Shown: piece after piece, positions 33,248-43,144 of the stretch
How the letters are laid out: the number at the start of each line of letters is the position of its first letter
How positions within the stretch are numbered: position 1 is the first letter of the stretch
Origin: an uncultured Eubacteriales bacterium
Lineage (GTDB): Bacteria > Bacillota > Clostridia > Christensenellales > Borkfalkiaceae
Reading direction: 5' to 3'
NCBI GenBank assembly: GCA_949288785.1
Contig: CASELQ010000014.1
Coordinates: forward strand, 1-44,036
DNA length: 44,036 bases
Program-made: the position numbers and the translations under genes
The notes under the pieces: model-generated
What the model saw: the letters and a program-made list of their open reading frames with translations, nothing else
Told to the model about the DNA's origin: nothing
Database searches by the model: none

Positions 33248-33478
33248 TTATTTTATTATCGTTACGCGCCCGTCTATCGGGTAACGATCTTCTATTTCAT
33301 AATCTAAACCGTATTCTTTAGCCTTTTCCCATTCCTGAATATATTCAAGACATTCTACATACGCGCTCTTGGCGCCCAGCCCGAAATACTTTATCCGCGG
33401 CGCGTTAAGTTCGTCGCAACCGGTCTCTATTACGTCTATCAACGTCTCCAATACTTCTTCTGCCGTTTTACCCTGCAT
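33248..33478 (-). CDS. Hypothetical 76-residue protein
   Basis: A small acidic, soluble protein beginning MQGKTAEEVLETLIDVIETG and ending GRVTIIK. It is mostly helical, with a cysteine in the first half (GCDELNAP) and another in VECLEYIQEW. GAGGAG lies 7 bases before the ATG and a terminator follows, so it is very likely a real monocistronic gene. I do not recognise a family, and it has no membrane helix or DNA-binding motif. Confidence 0.7.
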   Translation of the reverse strand: MQGKTAEEVLETLIDVIETGCDELNAPRIKYFGLGAKSAYVECLEYIQEWEKAKEYGLDYEIEDRYPIDGRVTIIK

Positions 33479-33713
33479 TTTTTACTCCTCTTTTATGTGT
33501 TTATTTTCGGAAAACCCACGCTCTTGCCCGTATTTGAGCACACTGTTTTCTTCCGTTATCTTTACATATATATGACGAATATACTTGCACTTTTTTATTC
33601 ATTTTTTGAATATTTTTTTAAAATTTTATGCAAATTTACGGCGGGCAACATATTTACTGCGGGGAACCACTGAAATTTAACCGCCTGATTAAAACATTTT
33701 AAGTCAGGCGGTA
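33479..33713. other. AT-rich gap with an extra hairpin
   Basis: This gap between the peptidase cluster terminator and the 76-residue ORF should hold the promoter of the latter; I cannot fix a convincing -35/-10 pair. A second hairpin, ACCGCCTGA/TCAGGCGGT with TTAAAA/TTTTAA inside (33680-33712), lies next to the cluster terminator and probably reinforces it. Confidence 0.5.
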
Positions 33714-33753
33714 TAAAAATCTTTGCCCCGAAAACTTTAAGTTTTCGGGGCAA
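33714..33753 (-). terminator. Terminator of the sigma/peptidase cluster
   Basis: TTGCCCCGAAAACTT and AAGTTTTCGGGGCAA (33723-33753) form a near-perfect stem, followed leftward by AGATTTTTATACC, 45 bases after the last stop. Confidence 0.9.
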
Positions 33754-33798
33754 GGTTAAGGTCTTTTTAGATATTTTATTAAAAGATTTTGCCGTAAC

Positions 33799-34482
33799 TT
33801 ATTCGGTGAAAAAATCGGTTAAAAAGGACGTGATATCCTCTGAAAAACAGGTATATTCCATATAATAGTTGGTTTGCAGGTATTTTGCCTTTATATCGTA
33901 AATATAAACGCCTTCCTCGGGATATGCCTCTTTTACCCTATACTCTATTACGGTGCCTTCCACGGTATAATTATAGTCATAATCTACCGTCGGTCTGCTT
34001 GACTGAACAGACTGGTGATACATTTGTACCGCCAGGAAAAAGGTAGGATTATTCAAATTATCGGTGAGTTCTAAATGTCCTCCCAAAATTTTCTGATCTG
34101 CCGCCTTATAAAGATATGAAGAAGAGATAACGTATCCGCTTATATCTACAATGTTAACACTTGATGCAGATAATTGGTTTAAAAAATCTTCCGCGCTCAC
34201 AACAGAAAGAACCAATTCATCATCAAAATATACCTGTTCCTGGTCATCGGTCTGATCATTCTCCGACTGTTCGGGCGCAGGGTTCAAATACAACGGAATA
34301 AAGACCGCGCATATAATGATGATACTCAGTGCGGCGGCAATGCCGGAAAACAGGCGCACGTATCTTCTCTTTTTTGGCGGCTGCACCTTGTGCTCTATAT
34401 CCTGCCATACCTCGGAAAAGTCTCTCACTTCGATATTTTCCGCGCTCTCTTTTAATCTCTTTTCAACCTCTTTTTCTTCCAT
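33799..34482 (-). CDS. Single-pass membrane protein, probable anti-sigma-type partner
   Basis: A 227-residue protein: an acidic cytoplasmic segment (1-40, with FSEVWQDIEHKV), a basic stop (KKRRYVR), one membrane helix (about 44-66) and a 160-residue extracellular domain rich in Y, D and S. The layout matches membrane anti-sigma factors, which hold ECF sigma factors through a short cytoplasmic part. The zinc-binding H-x3-C-x2-C motif of many anti-sigmas is absent, so assignment rests on topology and on lying last in the cluster, 7 bases after the peptidase gene. GAGGAT precedes the ATG. Confidence 0.6.
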   Translation of the reverse strand: MEEKEVEKRLKESAENIEVRDFSEVWQDIEHKVQPPKKRRYVRLFSGIAAALSIIIICAVFIPLYLNPAPEQSENDQTDDQEQVYFDDELVLSVVSAEDFLNQLSASSVNIVDISGYVISSSYLYKAADQKILGGHLELTDNLNNPTFFLAVQMYHQSVQSSRPTVDYDYNYTVEGTVIEYRVKEAYPEEGVYIYDIKAKYLQTNYYMEYTCFSEDITSFLTDFFTE

Positions 34483-34489
34483 AATATCC

Positions 34490-35680
34490 TCAACTTATCT
34501 GCACCGAGACAGCTCTGTCTATCTGCCCGAGAGAATTGATATTAAGATACCCTATCCCGTATATATCGGACCCGCTGGCAACTTTAAGATAGTTCCTGGT
34601 GGTTATTACCGCGCCGCTTGCGTTATAGTAAGTATCCGTCCTGTATCCGCAACCGACTACAACGTGGGTTTTGGGCGAATAGCCGCTGCTTATAGTATCC
34701 GTCGTGCCCGATTCCGTAATTTCGTTAATCAAGGCATATCCCGATAAAAATATGGCTACCGGCTTGCCGTCCTCCACCGCGTTTTTATAGTTTGACATGC
34801 TGAATTCCCCGTAAGAGAACATATTTGCGGTGGTATAGGTATAGCCCTTGCTTGTTACATATTGGTTCATACCGTCCTGAAATTCCGAAAAGGTAGTGCC
34901 AAGGTGCCCCACGTCTGTCCCCATCAGTTCATATAACTGTTGCACAAGGGCAATAACTTCGTCTGTTCCGGTTTTATACCTTACTATGTTGCCTAACTGA
35001 ATATAAGATTTATAGTTTGGTATAAGATTTTCATTAAACCTGTCGTAATACCCTATTATAACGGCGCCCGCCGTGTTTGCGCAGCCGGTTTCTCCCTCCA
35101 CACTGCCATGGTAGTTTGGCAGATCGTACTGAATGGAATAGGTATCCGTACTTTTGGTAGAGTAACTCACCGTCTGAATCTGCTCGGTAAAATGCCCGCT
35201 GCCGCTGTAACCGAAACCGCGGTACGCCATTTCGTTTACAAACTCTTCGCTTACGCTATTCCCGTCCGCAATGTTATAAAAGGCATTATCCTTATATTCG
35301 AGATACAAGCCGTGCGATATGTAGACGGGCAACCCCTCGCAACCAGCGAACGGGGACTGCTTGTTATAAAAAAGTTCTTCAACTTCGTAAAAAGTTTTGT
35401 CGGCACCCTCAATTTCGGTAAGCAGCGCATACCCCTCCGTTTCGCCCACGGTAAAGTCGTATTGCCTGCCGTTCACTTCCAAATCTTCGCCATAAAGCGG
35501 CTGATAGGTATAGTCTATCTCTCCCTCGTACTGCGTGTCGCTCAGCACAAATTCGATAAAACTCCTGTCGGCGGGGTCTGCCCCGTCCGCCTTGGTTATA
35601 ACCGCCTGCCCTGCCGTAAAATAAGACGCGCCTAATATTCCTAAGGCAAGCGTCAAGCCTAAAATTTTTTTGTGTTTCAT
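34490..35680 (-). CDS. Secreted papain-like cysteine peptidase (C39/C10-like)
   Basis: A 396-residue protein with a Sec signal peptide (MKHKK then LGLTLALGILGASYF, cleavage near 25-33), a probable propeptide (about 35-170, with GYALLTEIEG) and a peptidase domain. C200 in GETGCANTAGAVIIGYYDR is the expected nucleophile, H339 in KTHVVVGCGY the base, and N363 in RNYLKV a possible third residue; spacing fits papain-fold C39/C10 families. No sortase motif or cell-wall domain is seen, so it is released or held by other means. AGGAGG sits 5 bases before ATG 35680. It lies between the sigma factor and the membrane-partner gene, pointing to a sensing or activation role. Confidence 0.72.
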   Translation of the reverse strand: MKHKKILGLTLALGILGASYFTAGQAVITKADGADPADRSFIEFVLSDTQYEGEIDYTYQPLYGEDLEVNGRQYDFTVGETEGYALLTEIEGADKTFYEVEELFYNKQSPFAGCEGLPVYISHGLYLEYKDNAFYNIADGNSVSEEFVNEMAYRGFGYSGSGHFTEQIQTVSYSTKSTDTYSIQYDLPNYHGSVEGETGCANTAGAVIIGYYDRFNENLIPNYKSYIQLGNIVRYKTGTDEVIALVQQLYELMGTDVGHLGTTFSEFQDGMNQYVTSKGYTYTTANMFSYGEFSMSNYKNAVEDGKPVAIFLSGYALINEITESGTTDTISSGYSPKTHVVVGCGYRTDTYYNASGAVITTRNYLKVASGSDIYGIGYLNINSLGQIDRAVSVQIS

Positions 35681-35751
35681 ATTCGCCTCCTGTGTATTTA
35701 TCACTTATAAGACGATCCGAGATCCGTTTTTTTATGCAAATTTAAATTTTT

Positions 35752-36297
35752 TTATTTTTTATTTTCGAGTTTCGTCCTGATTTTTCCCAACGCTCGGTAA
35801 TAAACCGAAGTAACTGTCCCCGGCGGTTTATTCATTTCCGATGCTATTTCGTTGAAAGTATAGCGCGATACGAACTTTAAAATTATGATTTTCTGCTCGT
35901 CTTCCTGCAGATCCTGAATCATCCAGTAAAACGAATTATTATCTACAACTTCCTGAATTTTATCCTCTTTAAACAAAATATCTTCATCCAGCGGATAAAG
36001 GTATTTTTCTCGGACTGCGTCCTTTGCGGTATTGAGAGTTATTGTGTACAGCCAACCTTCGGGGTTTTCTATATCTTTATTATACGTTTGCGCCAGTTTC
36101 CATATTTTTACCAGCACGTGATTTACTACTTCGTTTATTGCGTCCGCCGAACGACAAATCAATTGTGCAGTAGTATGGATCATCCTCGAATACCGCTCAT
36201 AAAACTCATTCAATCCCTTTTGCGGATTCAAACGTATGGTTTTCATGAGATTAGTAAACCGCTTTTTCCTCACTACTGCACTTTTTCGTTCGTTCAT
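35752..36297 (-). CDS. ECF-type RNA polymerase sigma factor
   Basis: A 181-residue sigma-70 family protein with region 2 (about 28-100, with VNHVLVKIWKLAQTYNKDI and PEGWLYTITLNTAKD, the -10 binding part) and region 4 (about 125-178, with FVSRYTFNEIASEMNKPPGTV, a helix-turn-helix for the -35). Regions 1.1 and 3 are missing, as in ECF sigmas. The region-2 helix reads ADAINEVVNHV where many relatives have D-A-E-D-L-v-Q-e-v-F, so it is a diverged member. AAGGGA precedes the ATG. It follows the XRE gene by 54 bases and precedes the peptidase gene. Confidence 0.85.
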   Translation of the reverse strand: MNERKSAVVRKKRFTNLMKTIRLNPQKGLNEFYERYSRMIHTTAQLICRSADAINEVVNHVLVKIWKLAQTYNKDIENPEGWLYTITLNTAKDAVREKYLYPLDEDILFKEDKIQEVVDNNSFYWMIQDLQEDEQKIIILKFVSRYTFNEIASEMNKPPGTVTSVYYRALGKIRTKLENKK

Positions 36298-36351
36298 ACA
36301 GATCCCTTGTGTTTTTTTGTTTTATTCCCCACACTCCCTTAACGAATAGTT

Positions 36352-36678
36352 TTACAGATCCAAAAAGGCATCGATTTGCATTTTGACCAATTTCTTCTGC
36401 GAGTCGCTCAACAGTAACCAGCCTTTAAGAAGATCCCTTTCTTCTTCGCTAACGGAAACTAATTCTTCATCCTCCCTTAACATTAATTCCGCTTCAGTTA
36501 TATTAAACGTATTACATATCTTTTCTATCGCTTCAAGACTGGGCGTGTAATTCCGTTTGGTATACCAATTCCTTATGCAGGCCTCCGTAAGATCAGACTT
36601 TTTGGCAACCTCGTAGATAGACATCCCTTTCTTTTCGATAAGTTCTTTTATTTTCGTTTTTACTCTCTGTACAAGCAT
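36352..36678 (-). CDS. XRE-family helix-turn-helix regulator
   Basis: A 108-residue protein with a phage-repressor-type HTH at about 4-60: IKELIEKKGMSIYEVAKKSD, then TEACIRNWYTKRNYTPSLEA. The C-terminal 45 residues (EEERDLLKGWLLLSDSQKKL) form helices common at the end of such regulators, probably for dimerisation. I prefer ATG 36678, where the HTH fold begins, over an in-frame ATG 16 codons upstream; neither has a strong ribosome binding site. It heads the sigma/peptidase cluster and is the likely regulator of it. Confidence 0.82.
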   Translation of the reverse strand: MLVQRVKTKIKELIEKKGMSIYEVAKKSDLTEACIRNWYTKRNYTPSLEAIEKICNTFNITEAELMLREDEELVSVSEEERDLLKGWLLLSDSQKKLVKMQIDAFLDL

Positions 36679-36726
36679 TATAGGCTTAACTCTCTTTTTA
36701 ATAGTCTTACTTATAGTAGTATACAT

Positions 36727-37539
36727 TATTCGGAAAATTATTATAAAGAGTTATAGTCCTATATTTATATAATCTTAACTATGTACCGTGTTATTCCCCC
36801 GACGGTTTTGCCCAACCGACCGCTCCGTCAAAATTCTTCGGTTTATCTTTATAGTCTATTTGCCGATGCGCGATTGCGCGGTTCAAATTATACGCCGGTT
36901 TTCTGCGCCTTGTTCTTTTAGAATTGGATATGATTGCGAAAACTTTTGAGTTACCGATTCAAACGCCGCTGCAGGCTCCCGCGCCGCGGTAAATTTGGCC
37001 AGCATTCACGTTAGCCGACCCGCGCCATTTTGAACGATTATTTAACCGCCCACACAGGTATCGATAATTATGTCAAACCTGTTTTCCGGCCGCTGTATAA
37101 GCCCTGCCGATCAAAGCAAACTTTCCCGCATCCCCCGCTTTGTCTGCACAAAAGACGCATAAAATCCACTCAAAAATTTTTACAATATTATTATAACGAA
37201 TTGTTTATAAAACTCAAATGTTTTCGATAAAATTTTTAAATTTTTTACCAATTTTTTCCATTTTTTTCGATTTCGGTAACTTTTTTACCGCATAAAACGC
37301 TTTTTTTACTGTTTTCGCTCCTCTCCGTGTTGTCATAACCGCCCACGCCCGCCATACTCTCTAATCATTACAAAGGCTCGCTCGCTTATAAAGAGCAACC
37401 CCGTATACGAAAAAAATGCCGTTACAGCACAGTTTTAAACGAACTGTAAAAAGTAAAAGAAAATTTCCGGGATGTTACTTTCGGTCAATACAATTTTTAA
37501 CGGAGCGTAAACTTAACTTTCGCCATGTCGCATATAACC
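36727..37539. other. Long intergenic stretch with possible broken coding sequence
   Basis: No intact gene is supported. On the minus strand 36883-37005 encodes 40 residues from an ATG (MLAKFTAAREPAAAFESVTQ and on) without a ribosome binding site. An overlapping frame ending at 36791 encodes AHRQIDYKDKPKNFDGAVGW near its end. A single frameshift would join them, suggesting gene decay. The 37160-37300 part is very AT-rich, with T-runs on the plus strand. No RNA gene is recognised. Confidence 0.35.
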
Positions 37540-37566
37540 AAAAACCGCTATATTTAGCGGTTTTTT
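37540..37566. terminator. Terminator of tRNA-Thr
   Basis: AAAAACCGCTA (37540-37550) pairs with TAGCGGTTTTT (37555-37565), giving T or A runs on both sides. It lies 5 bases from the tRNA 3' end. Confidence 0.88.
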
Positions 37567-37570
37567 CGTC

Positions 37571-37646
37571 TGGAGCTGCTAACCGGATTCGAACCGGTGA
37601 CCTCGTCCTTACCAAGGACGTGCTCTACCTGCTGAGCCATAGCAGC
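37571..37646 (-). tRNA. tRNA-Thr (anticodon GGU)
   Basis: Seventy-six bases with the acceptor pairing of GCTGCTA with TAGCAGC, D-arm GCTCAGCAGGTAGAGC, anticodon loop TTGGTAA (anticodon GGT), T-loop GGTTCGAATCC and an encoded CCA. It reads ACC and ACU. Confidence 0.95.
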
Positions 37647-37738
37647 ATATTGAGTTTTCTGCCTGTTTTGAATAAACGTAAGCGCCCGTTTTTAAAACTG
37701 CATTCTGAAAATGCGCACGCCATTCGAAACGCTTAATT

Positions 37739-37767
37739 ATTATATAGGATAAATATTTTTTTGTCAA
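37739..37767 (-). promoter_or_regulatory. Promoter of tRNA-Thr
   Basis: Consensus TTGACA (37762-37767), 17 bases, TATAAT (37739-37744) on the minus strand, with a leader of about 85 bases before the mature tRNA. Confidence 0.82.
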
Positions 37768-37823
37768 TAATTTTGTGCGGTTTACCCTATTTTTATAAAA
37801 ATATTTTTATTTTCCCTTACGCA

Positions 37824-37872
37824 TTAACCCCGCCCCGTCCGCATGATTTTAAGGCGGGCAGGGCGGGGTTAA
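37824..37872 (-). terminator. Hairpin downstream of gyrA, likely terminator
   Basis: TTAACCCCGCCC (37824-37835) pairs with GGGCGGGGTTAA (37861-37872), with further inner pairing. It lies 150 bases past gyrA. The leftward sequence (AAGGGAAAATAAAAAT) has only a loose T/A run, so efficiency is uncertain. Confidence 0.55.
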
Positions 37873-38025
37873 TAATCAGATTCTTTATGCAATAAATTTC
37901 GGTCGGATTTACGCAAATTTTACAGGCGAATATCTTGGACAAATTTATACGAATATCCGATAAACGATTTTTTTGCCAATGCCTGAAAATATGCCCGGTG
38001 CGATAAAACGGCTGTTTATACGGCT

Positions 38026-40605
38026 TTATTCGCTTCCTTCCGGCGCCGCGCCCGTATTTCCCGCTGCGTCCGTTACTTCTGCCGGAGCGGCCGTTTCGGG
38101 CGGAGTTTCGGTATCTGCCGCCTCCCCTTCGGCTTCCTCTTCCTCATGCGGGGCAAGCGCGATTTTACTTACCTTGGAATCACCCGTGCGCATTATCTTG
38201 ACACCCTGGGTATCTCTGCCTATTCTGCTGATATCCGCGGCGCATACCTTTATAATCGTGCCGTCCTCGGTGATTATCATTATATCCTCTTCGCCGGTTA
38301 TGAGTTTAAGGCTGACGAGTTTACCCGTCTTTTCGTTGAACGTGCCCGCCTTGATGCCCTTACCCGCGCGGGATTGCAGCCTGTAATCTTCTATATCGGA
38401 ACGCTTGCCGTACCCGTTCTCGGTTATGGTAAACACTTCTGTGCCCGGCTTTATTACCGCCATATCCACAACGCGGTCCCCTTCCCCGAGATCCATGCTC
38501 CTTACGCCCTGCGTATCCCTGCCCATGGCGCGGATATCGCCTTCATTGAACCTGATACACTTGCCCTCGTGCGACGCCATGAGTATCTGGTCGTTTCCGC
38601 TTGTGAGCGCGGCGGAAATGAGTTCGTCGCCCTCTAACAGGCTGATGGCGATCTTGCCCACCTTTCTTATGCTTGCAAACTCCGAAAGCGCCGTCTTTTT
38701 AATAAGCCCTTCTTTGGTGGCAAGCACGATATACCCCTCTGCGGGCGCCACGAGCGGCAGCATTGCGCACACCTTTTCGTTTTCTGACAGCTGTAACAGG
38801 TTGACTATCGCCCTGCCCCTTGCGGTGCGCTGCGCTTCCGGTATAAAGTAGCCCTTAAGGCTGTATACCCTGCCCTTATCGGTAAAGAACAAAATATCGT
38901 CGTGCGTGGAGGTTACGAACATATTCTCCACGAAATCGTCTTCCTTGGGCTTATGCGCGGTTACGCCCTTGCCGCCGCGGCGCTGGGTCTTATACTCGGA
39001 TACGGGCACGCGCTTGATGTACCCGGAATGAGTTAAACTTACCACCACGTCTTCCACCGGTATCATATCGGCAATGTCGATATCGCCGTAATCGTAGGAA
39101 AGTTCGGTCTTTCTGGGGGACGGATAACGCTGCTTTATCTCCTCCATATCCGCCTTTATTATCGCCTTTACGCGCCATTCGTTTGCAAGTATGTCTTTTA
39201 GGTCGGCGATAAGTTTATCGAGTTCCACAAGCTCTTCGTTAAGCTTTGCAACCTCCATGCTTGTAAGCCTTTGCAGGCGCATTTCGAGGATTGCGTTTGC
39301 CTGCCTGTCCGAGAGTTCAAATTCGTTTATAAGGGCTTCCGCCGCGGAATTTTTGTCCTGGGACTGCTTTATTATCTCTATAACCCTGTCGATATTTGCA
39401 AGGGCGATGACCAGCCCTTTTACTATATGCTCGCGCTCCTCCGCCTTGGCAAGGTCGTATTTGGTGCGCCTTACTATAACGCTCTCCTGATGGGCAAGAT
39501 AGTGCTGTAAAATTTCCTTTAAGCCGAGCACCTTAGGCTCCCCGTCCACGAGGGCGAGCAGAATTATACCGTCCTTTACCTGCAGGTTGGTGTGCTTAAA
39601 CAGCACGTTGCGCACCACTTCGGGATTGGCGTCCTTCTTTACGTCTATCACGATGCGCATACCCTGCCTGTCAGACTCGTCCTGAATGTTGCTTATGCCC
39701 TCTATGCGTTTGTCTTTCACCAGGTCCGCAATATTTTTGATGAGCGCGGCTTTATTGACCTGATAAGGCAGTTCGGTTACCACTATGCGCTCTCTCGTGC
39801 CGTTTGCAAACTCCTCTATATCGGTCTTGGCGCGCAATACAAAGCCGCCCCGCCCAGTTCTGTAAGCCTGTTTTATGCCCGCCCTGCCCATGAGCACGCC
39901 GCCCGTGGGATAATCGGGCGCGGGGATATATTCCATCAGTTCGTCCACCGTTATTTCGGGGTTATCTAAAAGCGCGATGCAGGCGTTTATACATTCTTCG
40001 AGGTTATGGGGCGGAATATTGGTAGCCATACCCACGGCTATCCCGTCTGACCCGTTTACGAGAATATTGGGAAAACGCGAAGGCAGCACCACGGGCTGCA
40101 TGGCGGTATCGTCGAAGTTGGGATAAAAATCCACCGTATCCTTATCTATTTCCCTCAGCATTTCGGCGGCAAGCTTTGAAAGCCTTGCCTCGGTATACCT
40201 GTACGCGGCGGGCGGGTCCCCGTCTACCGAGCCGAAGTTGCCGTGCCCGTCCACGAGCGGGCAGTTAATGGAAAAGTTCTGCGCAAGCCGCACGAGCGCG
40301 TCGTACACCGAACTGTCCCCGTGCGGGTGGTATTTACCGAGCACGTTACCTACTATCTTCGCGCACTTACGAAACGCCTTGTCCGCCGTGAGCCCCTCTT
40401 CGTGCATGGAATAAAGGATACGCCTGTGCACCGGCTTCATCCCGTCCCTCACGTCCGGTATGGCGCGGGAGACATTTACCGCCATGGCATAGGCGATAAA
40501 CGATTTTTTGACTTCCTTATTTACTTCTACGTTTATAAGCTTGGTCTTTTCGAGCGTTTCCTTAAATTGGGCGGTAAGTTCCGCGCTGTTATCTTTTTTA
40601 GACAT
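38026..40605 (-). CDS. gyrA: DNA gyrase subunit A
   Basis: An 859-residue type IIA topoisomerase subunit that cuts and rejoins DNA. The catalytic tyrosine is Y137 in AYRYTEARL. The quinolone region reads [10 protein letters not shown] (93-102), with S98 and D102 matching E. coli S83 and D87, i.e. the susceptible residues. The C-terminal beta-pinwheel starts with the gyrase-specific GyrA box QRRGGKG, which separates it from ParC. An acidic, Ala/Glu-rich tail of about 40 residues closes the protein. AAAAAGGAG precedes the ATG, and gyrB ends 22 bases upstream. Confidence 0.97.
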   Translation of the reverse strand: MSKKDNSAELTAQFKETLEKTKLINVEVNKEVKKSFIAYAMAVNVSRAIPDVRDGMKPVHRRILYSMHEEGLTADKAFRKCAKIVGNVLGKYHPHGDSSVYDALVRLAQNFSINCPLVDGHGNFGSVDGDPPAAYRYTEARLSKLAAEMLREIDKDTVDFYPNFDDTAMQPVVLPSRFPNILVNGSDGIAVGMATNIPPHNLEECINACIALLDNPEITVDELMEYIPAPDYPTGGVLMGRAGIKQAYRTGRGGFVLRAKTDIEEFANGTRERIVVTELPYQVNKAALIKNIADLVKDKRIEGISNIQDESDRQGMRIVIDVKKDANPEVVRNVLFKHTNLQVKDGIILLALVDGEPKVLGLKEILQHYLAHQESVIVRRTKYDLAKAEEREHIVKGLVIALANIDRVIEIIKQSQDKNSAAEALINEFELSDRQANAILEMRLQRLTSMEVAKLNEELVELDKLIADLKDILANEWRVKAIIKADMEEIKQRYPSPRKTELSYDYGDIDIADMIPVEDVVVSLTHSGYIKRVPVSEYKTQRRGGKGVTAHKPKEDDFVENMFVTSTHDDILFFTDKGRVYSLKGYFIPEAQRTARGRAIVNLLQLSENEKVCAMLPLVAPAEGYIVLATKEGLIKKTALSEFASIRKVGKIAISLLEGDELISAALTSGNDQILMASHEGKCIRFNEGDIRAMGRDTQGVRSMDLGEGDRVVDMAVIKPGTEVFTITENGYGKRSDIEDYRLQSRAGKGIKAGTFNEKTGKLVSLKLITGEEDIMIITEDGTIIKVCAADISRIGRDTQGVKIMRTGDSKVSKIALAPHEEEEAEGEAADTETPPETAAPAEVTDAAGNTGAAPEGSE

Positions 40606-40627
40606 GATAAACTCCTTTTTCTGCCCT

Positions 40628-42556
<1,929 letters not shown>

Positions 42557-42566
42557 TTATATGTAA

Positions 42567-42595
42567 ATTATACCACATTTTCCTTTATTTTTCAA
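42567..42595 (-). promoter_or_regulatory. Promoter of gyrBA
   Basis: TTGAAA (42590-42595), 17 bases, TATAAT (42567-42572) with a TGTGG lead-in on the minus strand, 29 bases before the gyrB start. Gyrase promoters are often activated by DNA relaxation. Confidence 0.85.
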
Positions 42596-42763
42596 GCGAT
42601 ACCGCGAGATTTTAAAACTATTATATAGTTTTAAGGCGTATTTTTCGCGCGGGCGCGAAAAATATAAACCAAAGAGAAAAAAGGCATGCGCTTTGCATTG
42701 CAGAATACATATCCGGCGCGTTTTTGCGCATACTTACGGTATAAAAATACGGAGAGAAAAATT

Positions 42764-42913
42764 ATGCATCAATGTAAAAATTGCAGAAGCGAAATAGAGC
42801 GCGGCAAAATGATGCGCTGCCCCAACTGCGGCGCCGAAATTTGCGCCGACTGTGCGGGAAAATCCAGAAATATCTGCCCTTACTGTTATTCGGATCTGGA
42901 TATTTTCGGTTAA
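42764..42913 (+). CDS. 49-residue zinc-binding protein with four CxxC pairs
   Basis: MHQCKNC opens a tiny protein whose eight cysteines fall in four CxxC knuckles: C4/C7, C19/C22, C27/C30 and C38/C41. That is enough for two zinc ions, either as consecutive ribbons or in a RING-like cross-brace (the C-P-N-C-G-A-E-I-C-A-D-C core looks B-box or RING-like). GGAGAG lies 7 bases before ATG 42764; the longer upstream frame lacks support. It is divergent from gyrB and has a terminator. Function is unknown. Confidence 0.72.
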   Translation: MHQCKNCRSEIERGKMMRCPNCGAEICADCAGKSRNICPYCYSDLDIFG

Positions 42914-42987
42914 TTAACATTTCGCCTATTGACCGATTGCGCATTATATCTAAAACTCAGCGAAATGAAAACGGGTAAAAATTATGG

Positions 42988-43018
42988 CGCCCGCTTTCGG
43001 CTTATCCGAAAGCGGGCG
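42988..43018. terminator. Bidirectional terminator between convergent genes
   Basis: CGCCCGCTTTCGG and CCGAAAGCGGGCG are perfect 13-base arms with loop CTTAT. Moderately T-rich sequence lies on both sides (ATTTTTTATTTT on the plus side, AATTTTTACC on the minus side). Confidence 0.75.
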
Positions 43019-43144
43019 TTAAATACATTTTTTATTTTGCCGCATTTTAAAATGCAGGCTACTTTATTTTTTGTAATTTATCAATAAATTTTTTGATTTG
43101 CGATTGCTTTAAATTACACTCCCCATATACCGAAAAGAACGCGA

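Noticed and set aside
37030..37230. 66-residue plus-strand frame in the long gap
   Set aside because: No ribosome binding site, no recognisable motif, and it lies antisense to a better minus-strand frame.
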